Origin: RBG-16-66-20 sp035499575
Lineage (GTDB): Bacteria > Pseudomonadota > Gammaproteobacteria > Burkholderiales > SG8-39
Direction of reading: 5' to 3'
DNA: 40,191 nucleotides
NCBI GenBank assembly: GCA_035499575.1
Contig: DATJYN010000189.1
Span: forward strand, 1-40,191
A program made the translations under genes and the position numbers. How positions within the stretch are numbered: position 1 is the stretch's first letter; each line of letters begins with the position of its first letter. The notes beneath the pieces were generated by a model. It was not told the origin of the DNA and ran no database searches. It saw nothing but the letters and a program-made list of their open reading frames with translations. This document shows positions 26,801-33,995 of the stretch, piece by piece.

Positions 26801-27409
26801 GCGGCGGCGTCCGGGGGCAGCTACGACCTGGTGCTGATGGACGTGCAGATGCCTGACGTGGACGGCCTGGAGGCGACGCGGCAGATCCGCGAGCGCGTGG
26901 ATGGCGGCGGGCCGCGCATCGTCGCGTTGACCGCGAGCGCGATGGCAGGCGACCGGGAGCGCTGCCTTGCGGCTGGCATGGACGACTACCTCTCCAAGCC
27001 GATCCAGCCGCTCGCATTGCGCGCAGTGTTGGAGAAGACGCCTGCTGCGCGCGCCCCACAGGAGACCGGCGCGATCGACTGGCGCCGGATCGACAGCCTG
27101 AAGCCTTTTGACGCGGACGGCAGCATGGTAGCCGGCGCCGTCGCGGCCTTCCTGGCCGACGCACCCGGCCGCGTCAAGGCGATCCGCACGGCGCATGCCG
27201 CGGGGGACGCGGCGGGCGTGGCGCAGGCCGCACATGCGCTGAAGGGCGCGGCGGCAAACATCGGCGCGGCCCGGCTGCAGGAGCTGTCTCAGGCGATCGA
27301 GGGTAGCGCGAGGGATGGCAAGCTCGCCGCTGCGCGCAAGGCGGTCGCCGCGCTCGCCCGCTCTCTCACAGAGGCGCGCGCCGCGTTGACGGCGGGGAAG
27401 AAGTACTAG
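23840..27409 (+). CDS. Multi-PAS hybrid histidine kinase with two receivers and Hpt
   Basis: 1189 residues. In order: one N-terminal membrane helix (about 9-30), four PAS domains (about 43-165, 180-300, 312-430, 437-555), HisKA with His577 in FLAAMSHEIRTPLNG, HATPase (NLVSNAVKFTEAG, DTGIGIP, GGTGLGLAIS), receiver 1 (Asp816-Asp817, phosphoacceptor Asp861, LLKP), receiver 2 (DD, phosphoacceptor Asp1001, YLSKP), and a C-terminal Hpt domain with His1132 in AHALKGAAANIG. It has a BarA-like layout with a full internal relay but no periplasmic sensor region; signals are likely sensed in the cytoplasm by PAS domains. The start ATG follows AAGGAA. The stop TAG sits in CTAG, shared with yajQ. The adjacent receiver-only protein may take or return phosphate. 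Confidence 0.94.
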   Translation: MPASPSGSLLPAILALAAAGAVAVAAGCFWALRRCRTLLAAERQRTAMVIRATQSGIFDWDVATNRIEYSERFREILGFPLHADLSDRARHFDSVHPEDRERARAAFVAHLREGRGGGKESMHPPIEYRMRRADGSYTWVRGTGLSVRDGEGRTVRYIASIIDISERKRQELEFATQRQRLELVVRAAQVGIIDWDGATRKGWYSERFKEMLGYATDADLSDWVFFDAVHPEDRDALRADLVSTLKGATGTDARESEYRLQRTDGSYIWVHATGLALRGPDGRASRFLASLSDVSEQRIQQEALRNQIKLTRDLIDANPNPVYLKDEFCRFLEVNTAYTNLTRVDAEKAKGRTVFDLYQTESAAVFDQQDRELLARGEGTSAIEVDYPFPEKRRHFLMSKTILKRADGVVRGLVGTLTEITHIKEIEAQLRESEERLRFWLENIPISIAIYDPEGGVIYLNPAFVTTFGWSLEEMRGQRMPFVPENRREQLAGVLHNLRTVGRDAFETERLTKDGRILDVYISTGMARASDGTPRATMVSLTDVTDRKRMEGELRASREEAMQAAQAKAAFLAAMSHEIRTPLNGVLGMAGLLEGTKLTPEQREYVETIQVSGDALLDVINDVLDYSKIESGRMDLEQEPLEPVRAIEESLEILGARARAKGLELIAEAADGVPPWVLGDFSRLRQVLVNLVSNAVKFTEAGEVVVEARPAAPGMIEFSVRDTGIGIPSGRIASLFEAFTQVDASTTRKYGGTGLGLAISRRLVEFMGGTLRVESTPGRGSTFSFTVRAEPCAPLAEAPATAAGAGIAGKRLLVVDDNLTNLRILSRQLERWGAAQVAARSAADALDRLASDRAFDAALFDYHMPGMDGVMLTRELRRRGIRFPVVLLSSSMYRRAEEAEAELFAAQLLKPIRQHQLQAAIAAAITGRRFDPGLRRQAPAESGKLAQRLPLRILVADDVDVNRKLTVALLRNLGYAADAVDSGRAAVAAASGGSYDLVLMDVQMPDVDGLEATRQIRERVDGGGPRIVALTASAMAGDRERCLAAGMDDYLSKPIQPLALRAVLEKTPAARAPQETGAIDWRRIDSLKPFDADGSMVAGAVAAFLADAPGRVKAIRTAHAAGDAAGVAQAAHALKGAAANIGAARLQELSQAIEGSARDGKLAAARKAVAALARSLTEARAALTAGKKY

Positions 27410-27891
27410 TCCCGGAAATTGTTGAACTGCAGCGGCAGGTCGGCGATCGACTTGCGTACCAGCTGCATGGCGGCCTGCAGGTCGTCCTTCTTGGCGCCAG
27501 AGACGCGCACCGCGTTTCCCTGGATCGATGCCTGCAGCTTGAGCTTGGCGTCCTTCAGCAGCTTCTGCACCAGCTTGCCCTTGTCCTGCGGCACGCCGAC
27601 CTTGACCGTGATCGGCCGCTTTACCTTGTCGCCGGAAATCTTCTCCACCGCGCCGAGCTCCAGGCAGCGCACGTCGATGCTGCGCTTGGCGAGGCGGCCG
27701 CGCAGCACGTCGGTCACCTGGCCGAGTTTGAATTCGTCGTCGGCGAACACCGTGAGCACCAGCTCCGCCAGTTCCACGCGCGCGTCCGATCCCTTGAAGT
27801 CGAATCGGTTGCCGACTTCCTTGTTGGTCTGCTCGACCGCGTTCTTGACTTCCTGGCGGTCGACTTCCGATACGATATCGAACGAAGGCAT
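27406..27891 (-). CDS. yajQ: YajQ-family nucleotide-binding protein
   Basis: 161 residues, matching YajQ (DUF520) throughout: MPSFDIVSEVDRQEVKNAV at the start, NRFDFKGSDARVEL, RPITVKVGVPQDKGKLVQK, and VRVSGAKKDDLQAAMQLVR. Family members bind RNA-like or nucleotide ligands; in Xanthomonas a homologue binds cyclic di-GMP and influences transcription. It has no membrane or signal sequence. The ATG at 27891 comes two bases after the stop of an exported protein gene, so these two are one unit. Its stop is shared in CTAG with the hybrid kinase gene. Confidence 0.95.
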   Translation of the reverse strand: MPSFDIVSEVDRQEVKNAVEQTNKEVGNRFDFKGSDARVELAELVLTVFADDEFKLGQVTDVLRGRLAKRSIDVRCLELGAVEKISGDKVKRPITVKVGVPQDKGKLVQKLLKDAKLKLQASIQGNAVRVSGAKKDDLQAAMQLVRKSIADLPLQFNNFRD

Positions 27892-27893
27892 CG

Positions 27894-28598
27894 CTAACGA
27901 TTCAAGCGGATCAGTTCGTCCTGCCAGCGTTTGGTGATTGTTTTCAGCCAGTCCGCGTCGGCCGCGCTTTCGTAGAGCGTGAAGACCTTCAATTGCAGCG
28001 CCTTGCCGCGCACCAGGAACAATGTAGTAGTGAAGCAGAGATATTGCGGCGTCGCCTTGCTCCAGAAATTTTCTCCCGGCTTGTCAGGCAGGCGCGTCGC
28101 CTGCATGATCGAGAACGCGGTGGGTTCCTTCTGCAGTTCCTCCACGAGGAAGGTGGCACCGATGGGTTTCGACGCCAGGAATTTGATCAGATCGTTGCCG
28201 GCGTCCACCGGCTTGCCGAGATCCTGCAGGGAATCGGCGACCAACCCCGTGAACTGGGCGGGCAACACCCTGACCTGCTCCAATCCCCTCGGCGTCACTG
28301 CAATCATGTAGCGCTTGGCGTCGAGCTGCCCGCCCTGCTCGAAGCTGCGTACATCGGCGTCCGAGAGCGCGAACAGGAGTATCCGGTTGGACGCAGGCGT
28401 CAGCGTCTCCGACAGCGCCTGCAGGCGGGGCGAGGCGAGCTCGGTGGTGTCGCCGAAGCCGGGCGGGCTGTCCAGCGCGATGCGCTCGATGCCCAAGCGC
28501 ACGGAGAAAGGCGCTGCGGCACAGGCCAGCGGAAGGGCGGCCATCAAGGCGAATAGCGGGGCGGCGATCGGGGAGGCCGGTATGCGCACAGGCGCCAT
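27894..28598 (-). CDS. Exported protein of unknown function
   Basis: I do not recognise this protein. From ATG 28598 it has 234 residues, with a Sec-type signal (PIAAPLFALMAALPLACAAA) and a mature part rich in short beta/alpha segments, for example RILLFALSDADVRSFEQGG, then IAVTPRGLEQVRVLPAQF and YLCFTTTLFLVRGKALQLKV; it ends DADWLKTITKRWQDELIRLNR. The last Cys of the signal region (LACAAAP) does not form a clean lipobox. Other possible starts are ATG 28610 and GTG 28589; if the minus-strand TAGAAT at 28597-28602 is a -10, only GTG 28589 would be transcribed. It directly precedes yajQ (two-base gap) and diverges from argG. Confidence 0.7.
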   Translation of the reverse strand: MAPVRIPASPIAAPLFALMAALPLACAAAPFSVRLGIERIALDSPPGFGDTTELASPRLQALSETLTPASNRILLFALSDADVRSFEQGGQLDAKRYMIAVTPRGLEQVRVLPAQFTGLVADSLQDLGKPVDAGNDLIKFLASKPIGATFLVEELQKEPTAFSIMQATRLPDKPGENFWSKATPQYLCFTTTLFLVRGKALQLKVFTLYESAADADWLKTITKRWQDELIRLNR

Positions 28599-28610
28599 TC
28601 TACGTATCAT
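28597..28610. promoter_or_regulatory. Divergent -10 elements for argG and the exported protein
   Basis: TATCAT (28605-28610) could serve argG, with a start near 28617 and GGAGAG (28622-28627) as ribosome site before TTG 28635. On the minus strand TAGAAT (28597-28602) faces the exported-protein gene and overlaps its nominal ATG. Confidence 0.35.
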
Positions 28611-28634
28611 CTGCCGTTTACGGAGAGTACCCGC

Positions 28635-29984
28635 TTGACGACGATTCTCAGCACGCTGCCCAGGGGCAAAAAGGTCGGCATCGCGTTCTCGGGCGGCCTC
28701 GACACGAGCGCCGCGGTGCACTGGATGCGCGCGAAGGGCGCGATCCCTTACGCCTATACCGCGAACCTCGGCCAACCGGACGAGTCGAACTACGCTGACA
28801 TCCCCCGCAAGGCGCTCGCCTATGGCGCGGCGAAGGCGCGGCTCATCGAGTGCCGGCCGCAGCTCGTCGCCGAGGGCATCGCGGCAATCCAATGCGGCGC
28901 GTTCCACATATCCACGGGCGGCGCGACCTACTTCAACACGACCCCGCTCGGCCGGGCGGTCACCGGCACGATGCTCGTGGTCGCGATGCGCGAGGACGAC
29001 GTCGGCATCTGGAGCGACGGCAGCACGTACAAGGGCAACGATATCGAGCGCTTCTACCGCTACGGCCTGCTCGCGAACCCGGCGCTGCGGATCTACAAGC
29101 CCTGGCTCGACCAGCGCTTCATCGACGAGCTCGGCGGCCGCAAGGAAATGTCGGCCTACATGGCGAAGGCCGGCTTCGACTACAAGATGAGCGCCGAGAA
29201 GGCCTATTCAACCGACTCCAACATCCTTGGCGCTACGCACGAAGCGAAGGACCTTGAGTTCCTGAGCAAGGGGATGTCGATCGTCAATCCGATCATGGGC
29301 GTCGCCTCCTGGCGCGAGCAGGTGAAGGTCAAGGCGGAGAAGGTCTCGGTGCGCTTCGAGGAGGGCATGCCGGTTGCGCTCAACGGCGAGCGCTACACCG
29401 ACGCGGTCGCGCTCATGACCGAGGCCAACGCCATCGGCGGCCGGCACGGCCTGGGCACGTGCGACCAGATCGAGAACCGCATCATCGAGGCGAAGAGCCG
29501 CGGCATCTACGAGGCGCCCGGCATGGCGCTTCTGCATATCGCCTACGAGCGCCTGGTCACCGGCATCCACAACGAGGACACGATCGAGCAATACCGCACC
29601 AACGGCCGGCGGCTCGGCCGGCTGCTCTACCAGGGGCGCTGGTTCGATCCGCAGACGATGATGTTGAGGGAAACCGCGCAGCGCTGGGTGGCGAAAGCGG
29701 TCACCGGCGCGGTAATGCTCGAACTGCGCCGCGGCAACGATTGGTCGATCCTCGACACGAAGAGCCCGAATCTCACCTACCAGCCCGAGCGGCTGACGAT
29801 GGAAAAGGGCAAGGACGTATTCTTCACGCCCGCGGACCGCATCGGCCAGCTCACGATGCGCAACCTCGACATCGCCGACACGCGCGACAAGTTGCGCGTC
29901 TACGGCGAGGTTGGGTTGCTGGGCGACGCTCCGGGCGACGGCGTGCCCCTGCTCGGGCCAGGCAAGCCGAAGAAGAAGCGCTAG
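28635..29984 (+). CDS. argG: Argininosuccinate synthase
   Basis: 449 residues, the longer E. coli-like ArgG rather than the 400-residue form. It joins citrulline and aspartate with ATP, the seventh step of arginine synthesis. The nucleotide loop is AFSGGLDTSAAV (residues 17-28), followed by YTANLGQPDES, STGGATYFNTTPLGRAVTGTML, WSDGSTYKGNDIERFYRYG, YSTDSNILGATHEAKDLE and GIYEAPGMALLH. The start is TTG 28635, with GGAGAG seven bases before it; it gives the usual N-terminus TTILSTLPRGKKVG. It converges on argF with both stops in CTAG, so argG and argD-argF are read toward each other and need separate promoters. Confidence 0.97.
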   Translation: MTTILSTLPRGKKVGIAFSGGLDTSAAVHWMRAKGAIPYAYTANLGQPDESNYADIPRKALAYGAAKARLIECRPQLVAEGIAAIQCGAFHISTGGATYFNTTPLGRAVTGTMLVVAMREDDVGIWSDGSTYKGNDIERFYRYGLLANPALRIYKPWLDQRFIDELGGRKEMSAYMAKAGFDYKMSAEKAYSTDSNILGATHEAKDLEFLSKGMSIVNPIMGVASWREQVKVKAEKVSVRFEEGMPVALNGERYTDAVALMTEANAIGGRHGLGTCDQIENRIIEAKSRGIYEAPGMALLHIAYERLVTGIHNEDTIEQYRTNGRRLGRLLYQGRWFDPQTMMLRETAQRWVAKAVTGAVMLELRRGNDWSILDTKSPNLTYQPERLTMEKGKDVFFTPADRIGQLTMRNLDIADTRDKLRVYGEVGLLGDAPGDGVPLLGPGKPKKKR

Positions 29985-30886
29985 CCCTTCACCTTCCCGA
30001 GCAGCAGGAATTCCATCAGCGCCTTCTGGGTGTGCAGCCGGTTCTCGGCTTCCTCCCAGACCACGCTCTGCCTGCCGTCGATCACGCTGGCGGAAACCTC
30101 CTCGCCGCGGTGCGCAGGCAGGCAGTGCATGAAGAGCGCATCCTTGTGCGCCGCCTTCATCAGGCGGGCGCCTACCTGCCAGCCGACAAAGGCCCTCTTG
30201 CGCTTTTCGTTCTCCGACTCGAAACCCATCGAGGTCCACACGTCGGTAGTGACGAGGTCCGCGCCGCGCGCGGCCTGCAGCGGGTCCGCGAATACCTCGC
30301 AGTTGCGCGAGCGTCCCTTCAGCGCATAGCCTGGCGGGCTGGACACGTTCAGCCTGAAGCCGAAGGTCTCGGCAGCCTGCAGCCAGGTTTTGCACATGTT
30401 GTTGGCATCGCCGATCCAGGCTACCGTCTTGCCGCGGATTGCACCGCGATGCTCGATGAAGGTGTAGACGTCGGCGAGCACCTGGCAGGGATGGAACTGG
30501 TTGGTGAGGCCGTTGATCACGGGCACGCGCGAGCTCGCCGCGAAGCGCTCGATGATTTTCTGCTCGAAGGTGCGGATCATCACCAGGTCGCACATGCGCG
30601 AGATGACCTGCGCGGCGTCTTCCACCGGTTCGCCGCGGCCGAGCTGCGAGTCGCGCGTATTCAGGAAAATAGCCGTGCCGCCGAGCTGGTGCATGCCCGC
30701 CTCGAAGGACAGGCGCGTACGCGTGCTCTGCTTTTCGAAGATCATCGCGAGCGTGCGATCTTCCAGCGGCCAGTAGCGCTGGTAGCGCTTGAACTTGTCC
30801 TTGATCCAGCGCGTACGTGCGAACAGGTGCTCGTATTCCCCGCGCGCAAGGTCCTTGAATTGCAGGTAGTGGCGAAGCTTCGCCAT
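29981..30886 (-). CDS. argF: Ornithine carbamoyltransferase
   Basis: 301 residues. The enzyme makes citrulline from ornithine and carbamoyl phosphate. The carbamoyl-phosphate loop is STRTRLSFE (residues 54-62); also present are FHPCQVLAD, WIGDANNMCKTW, TTDVWTSMGFE and MHCLPAHRGEE with the catalytic Cys. The ATG at 30886 gives MAKLRHYLQFKDL; the open frame continues upstream but reads argD in another frame. It lies 19 bases after argD, so the two form an operon. Its product feeds ArgG, which is encoded on the opposite strand and shares the stop region with it. Confidence 0.96.
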   Translation of the reverse strand: MAKLRHYLQFKDLARGEYEHLFARTRWIKDKFKRYQRYWPLEDRTLAMIFEKQSTRTRLSFEAGMHQLGGTAIFLNTRDSQLGRGEPVEDAAQVISRMCDLVMIRTFEQKIIERFAASSRVPVINGLTNQFHPCQVLADVYTFIEHRGAIRGKTVAWIGDANNMCKTWLQAAETFGFRLNVSSPPGYALKGRSRNCEVFADPLQAARGADLVTTDVWTSMGFESENEKRKRAFVGWQVGARLMKAAHKDALFMHCLPAHRGEEVSASVIDGRQSVVWEEAENRLHTQKALMEFLLLGKVKG

Positions 30887-30905
30887 GGCATCGGCCTCCG
30901 GAGGC

Positions 30906-32111
30906 TCAGCGCGCCGCGGCGAGCCTGGGTTGCGCGGCGCCTCGGGCAAGGAATTCCCGCACCAGCGGCACGAGCCGTTCGACCACCTCGCGGCCCTCGG
31001 CCTGGGTGATGACCAGCGCCGGCAGCAGGCGGATGACGTTGTCCGAGGTGACGTTGAAAACCAGTCCGGCATCCAGGCCCATCTTCACCAGTTCGCCGCA
31101 GGGGCGGTCGAGCTCCACGCCGATCATCAGGCCCATGCCGCGAACTTCCACCACCCCGGCAACGCCGCGCAGCGATGCGGCCAGGCCATCGCGCATGGCC
31201 GCGCCGACTTTCGCCGCATTTTCGAGCAGGCCTTCTTCCTTCATCGTGTCCAGCGTGGCTACCACGCCGCGCATCGCGAGCGGGTTGCCGCCGAAGGTGG
31301 AGCCGTGATTGCCCGGCTTGAACACGCCCTTCGCGCGGCCGCCGACCACGCAGGCGCCGACCGGCACGCCACCGGCGAGGCCCTTGGCGAGCGGCACCAC
31401 GTCGGGCAGGAAGCCGGCGTGCTGGTAGACGAACCACTTGCCGGTGCGGCCGAGGCCGCACTGCACTTCGTCGGACATGAACAGCCATTCGTTGCGGTCG
31501 CAGATCTCCTTCAGCCCCCTCAGGTACTCCAGCCGCGAGACGTTGATGCCGCCTTCGCCCTGGATCGGCTCGATGAACACCGCGACCAGGTTCTTGTTGT
31601 GCTCGGCGACCTGGCGCACGGCGTCCAGGTCGTTCAACGGCACGCGCACGAAGCCCTGCACCAGGGGCTCGAAGCCGGCCTGGATCTTGCGGCTGCCGCC
31701 GGCCGAAAGCGTCGCGAGCGAGCGCCCGTGGAAGGCCTTTTCCATGACGATGATCGCCGGCTCGGCGACACCCCGGTCGTGGCCGTACTTGCGCGCCACC
31801 TTGATGGCGGCCTCGTTCGCCTCCAGCCCGGAATTGCAGAAGAACACCTCGTCCAGCCCGGTTATCGCGGCGACGCGGTCGGCCGCCTGCTCCTGCAGCG
31901 GCACCTGGAACAGGTTGGAACTGTGGATGATCCGGCCGACCTGCTCGGTGAGCGCCTGCACCAGGCGCGGGTGGTTGTGCCCGAGCGTGTTCACCGCGAT
32001 GCCGGCGAGCGCATCAAGGTACTTCTTGCCGGCCTCGTCCCACAGCCACACGCCCTGGCCTCGCACGAACGCGACCGGCTGGCGGGCGTACGTGTTCATC
32101 ACATGGCTCAT
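30906..32111 (-). CDS. argD: Acetylornithine aminotransferase
   Basis: 401 residues, a class III PLP aminotransferase. It transaminates N-acetylglutamate semialdehyde to N-acetylornithine (and often the lysine-pathway analogue). The cofactor Lys is Lys243 in VPLAKGLAGGVP, with Asp214 in MSDEVQCGLGRTG contacting the pyridine ring; FCNSGLEANEAAIKVAR and STFGGNPLAMR are further signatures. I chose ATG 32111 because it follows AAAGGAG at seven bases and starts MSHVMNTYARQPV; an in-frame ATG at 32135 falls inside the hairpin before it. It heads argD-argF. A terminator-like hairpin and an extended -10 lie just upstream, perhaps for leader control. Confidence 0.95.
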   Translation of the reverse strand: MSHVMNTYARQPVAFVRGQGVWLWDEAGKKYLDALAGIAVNTLGHNHPRLVQALTEQVGRIIHSSNLFQVPLQEQAADRVAAITGLDEVFFCNSGLEANEAAIKVARKYGHDRGVAEPAIIVMEKAFHGRSLATLSAGGSRKIQAGFEPLVQGFVRVPLNDLDAVRQVAEHNKNLVAVFIEPIQGEGGINVSRLEYLRGLKEICDRNEWLFMSDEVQCGLGRTGKWFVYQHAGFLPDVVPLAKGLAGGVPVGACVVGGRAKGVFKPGNHGSTFGGNPLAMRGVVATLDTMKEEGLLENAAKVGAAMRDGLAASLRGVAGVVEVRGMGLMIGVELDRPCGELVKMGLDAGLVFNVTSDNVIRLLPALVITQAEGREVVERLVPLVREFLARGAAQPRLAAAR

Positions 32112-32118
32112 GGCGTTG

Positions 32119-32125
32119 CTCCTTT
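32119..32125 (-). promoter_or_regulatory. Ribosome binding site deciding the argD start
   Basis: AAAGGAG on the minus strand lies seven bases before ATG 32111. It makes the upstream ATG at 32135 unlikely. Confidence 0.75.
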
Positions 32126-32133
32126 CAAAATGC

Positions 32134-32162
32134 AAAACGGCGGTCGCAGAACCGCCGTTTTT
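32134..32162. terminator. Bidirectional terminator-like hairpin upstream of argD
   Basis: AAAACGGCGGT (32134-32144), loop CGCAGA and ACCGCCGTTTT (32151-32161) form an 11-bp perfect stem with A/T flanks that give a short U tract in either direction. It can end transcripts of the PilZ-like gene. If the extended -10 at 32166-32174 is active, it also forms the very 5' end of the argD mRNA. Confidence 0.75.
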
Positions 32163-32165
32163 GGA

Positions 32166-32174
32166 ATGCTAGCA
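32166..32174 (-). promoter_or_regulatory. Putative extended -10 for argD-argF
   Basis: Minus strand TGCTAGCAT: a TGn extension and a 4/6 hexamer. The core TGCTAGCA is palindromic. The predicted start near 32159 would put the hairpin (32134-32161) first in the leader. No -35 is recognisable. Confidence 0.35.
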
Positions 32175-32216
32175 GGGGATCAGGCTCTTGTGTAGAGGCA
32201 GTCGGCCAAACCGGTT

Positions 32217-33920
32217 TCAGGCGCGCGTGACGCCGAGCGGCTCGAAGAGACCGCGCTGGAAATATTCCGTGTCGATGCGCAGCTGCGCGATCGAAATGCG
32301 CTGCTGGCCGGTCGCGAGCGGCACGTCGAACTGGTCGCCCTTGCGCGCCATCTTGGGTGGCAGCAGAAGGTCAGCGGCGGCCAGCGGCACGACCTGCGGT
32401 TCCAGCAGGATGCCGTAGCGGTAGTGCTCGTCGAAGCTCTTTTCCGCGCGGATGGCTTCTTCCCAGACCATGTTTTCCTGGTGCACGAGCGCGTGGAGCA
32501 GGACCTTCTTCGGCTTGGGTGCAAGGATCTGGACGCCGAGACGCAATTCATCGTCGATCGCGAAAATGCGCCGCAGCACGCCCACGTACCATTCCTTGCC
32601 GGGCTCGATCAGCACCGCCATCAGCACGCCGTGCTTCGCCCAGACTGCTTCGCTGCGCGGCATGGCCAGCCCCAGCCCGCCCGCGCTTGCGTCGATCACC
32701 CGCGCCGGTCCGATGCGGGCGGCACGCACCTTAGCGCGCTTCAGCGACCTGCTGGTCTCGTTCAGCTGCAGCCGCAGCGCGCTGCGGCCGGCGCCGCTTT
32801 TTGCGAACTGCGGCGTGTCGATGACGGGCACCACGCCGAGCACATTTTCGAAGCCGCTGACCGTGCGCGCGGCCAGCGCCAGCGGCAACCGGCGATGGCG
32901 CCGCTGCGGCGGATTCAGCCCCCAATGGTCGATCAGGCGCTCGAGAATCTCGCTGCGTTCGCGCAGCGTGAAACCGCGGCCGTAGAGGCTGTCTTCATCG
33001 CCCTGGTCCCGGCCCATGTCGCGCGCTCGCGCACTGCGCAGCCGCGGCAGGCAGTTCACGGTATTGAGATACAGCGGCGCCGCCGCGCCGGGCCGGAGCC
33101 GGTCGACCGGGATCGGCCGCGCGTTGCCGGCGGGAATCACGGCGAAGGGGGTTTCGTCGCCCGGCTCGGTTTCCAGCTTGGCGGCAGCGGCGACGCGGGC
33201 CGCGACGCGGTAGATCAATTCCACCTGGCGGGCGCGGATCGAATCCGGCGCAGCGAGCTCGAGCAGCAGGGCTCTCAGGTATTCCCGGTTGACCGAGGTA
33301 GTGCGCTTGACCCCTTCGAAGGCCGGCATCGCAGTGGCAGCCAAGCCGCGAAGCTCCGCCAATTCGCGCCGGCGGTGCAGCAGCTCCCATACAGCGGGAG
33401 AGTGCGGGACCGCCAGCATGTGCGCCAGCGCGAGGCGCCTCCCCAGCCAGCGCATGCTGCGGATCATCAACCGGGCCTGGTTCTCCGTAACCCAGCGCGA
33501 GCTGTGCTCGGAGCCGTCGAGCGTGATCGCAAAGCCGTTGGCAAATTCGGTGGCGCTGTCGTACAGCGCGCGCAGGATCGCCGGGTCGCCGTCGCGGTTC
33601 TCCGTTGGCGTGCCATTCGGCGCAAGGTAGCGCGCGCCGAGCCCGCGCCAGTGCAGGCGCGCCGAATCGTCCAGCAGCATCAGCACGCGCGCGCGCCGGC
33701 CGGGAGTGAAGGACTCGTTCTCGTTCATCGAAACGGTCCACCGGGTCAGATCCGCGAGGCAATGGTCCGGATCGTCTTCCGGCAGCAACGCCAGGATCTT
33801 GCGCGCCTCCTCGACGTCGCGCATCGGATGGTCCGGCAAATTCCGGCGCCCGAAGGCGCGCTCCAGAAAGCGCTCGAGGTTGAAGGCGGCCACGCGAAAG
33901 TCCTCACTCCCACGGTTCAA
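32217..33920 (-). CDS. Large soluble protein with a PilZ-like segment, function unknown
   Basis: 567 residues from TTG 33920; the start is uncertain (GTG 33893 is an alternative), and no ribosome site decides it. There is no signal peptide or clear membrane helix. Around residues 400-430 the sequence RAARIGPARVIDASAGGLGLAM looks like the RxxxR...(D/N)xSxxG pattern of cyclic di-GMP-binding PilZ domains, followed by beta-rich segments (WYVGVLRRIFAIDDELRLGVQIL) as in PilZ barrels. The N-terminal 300 residues are helical and unfamiliar (RSMRWLGRRLALAHMLAV). A c-di-GMP role is a hypothesis; YajQ, another reported c-di-GMP binder, is encoded 4 kb away. The gene lies 75 bases after the decarboxylase gene on the same strand. 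Confidence 0.65.
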   Translation of the reverse strand: MNRGSEDFRVAAFNLERFLERAFGRRNLPDHPMRDVEEARKILALLPEDDPDHCLADLTRWTVSMNENESFTPGRRARVLMLLDDSARLHWRGLGARYLAPNGTPTENRDGDPAILRALYDSATEFANGFAITLDGSEHSSRWVTENQARLMIRSMRWLGRRLALAHMLAVPHSPAVWELLHRRRELAELRGLAATAMPAFEGVKRTTSVNREYLRALLLELAAPDSIRARQVELIYRVAARVAAAAKLETEPGDETPFAVIPAGNARPIPVDRLRPGAAAPLYLNTVNCLPRLRSARARDMGRDQGDEDSLYGRGFTLRERSEILERLIDHWGLNPPQRRHRRLPLALAARTVSGFENVLGVVPVIDTPQFAKSGAGRSALRLQLNETSRSLKRAKVRAARIGPARVIDASAGGLGLAMPRSEAVWAKHGVLMAVLIEPGKEWYVGVLRRIFAIDDELRLGVQILAPKPKKVLLHALVHQENMVWEEAIRAEKSFDEHYRYGILLEPQVVPLAAADLLLPPKMARKGDQFDVPLATGQQRISIAQLRIDTEYFQRGLFEPLGVTRA

Positions 33921-33995
33921 GGGAACGGACGACGAGCCCTCCTTATAGACGTGGGACTTGCCCGTGGCAAGCGCCCGGACGAATCGATTAACCGC

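Noticed and set aside
32208..32217. Palindrome AAACCGGTTT at the end of the PilZ-like gene
   Set aside because: Ten bases with no second copy or promoter at a regulatory distance; chance is sufficient.
33957..33971. Hairpin CTTGCC-CGT-GGCAAG between the decarboxylase and PilZ-like genes
   Set aside because: It has no T-run on either side and a short stem, so a terminator call is not supported.
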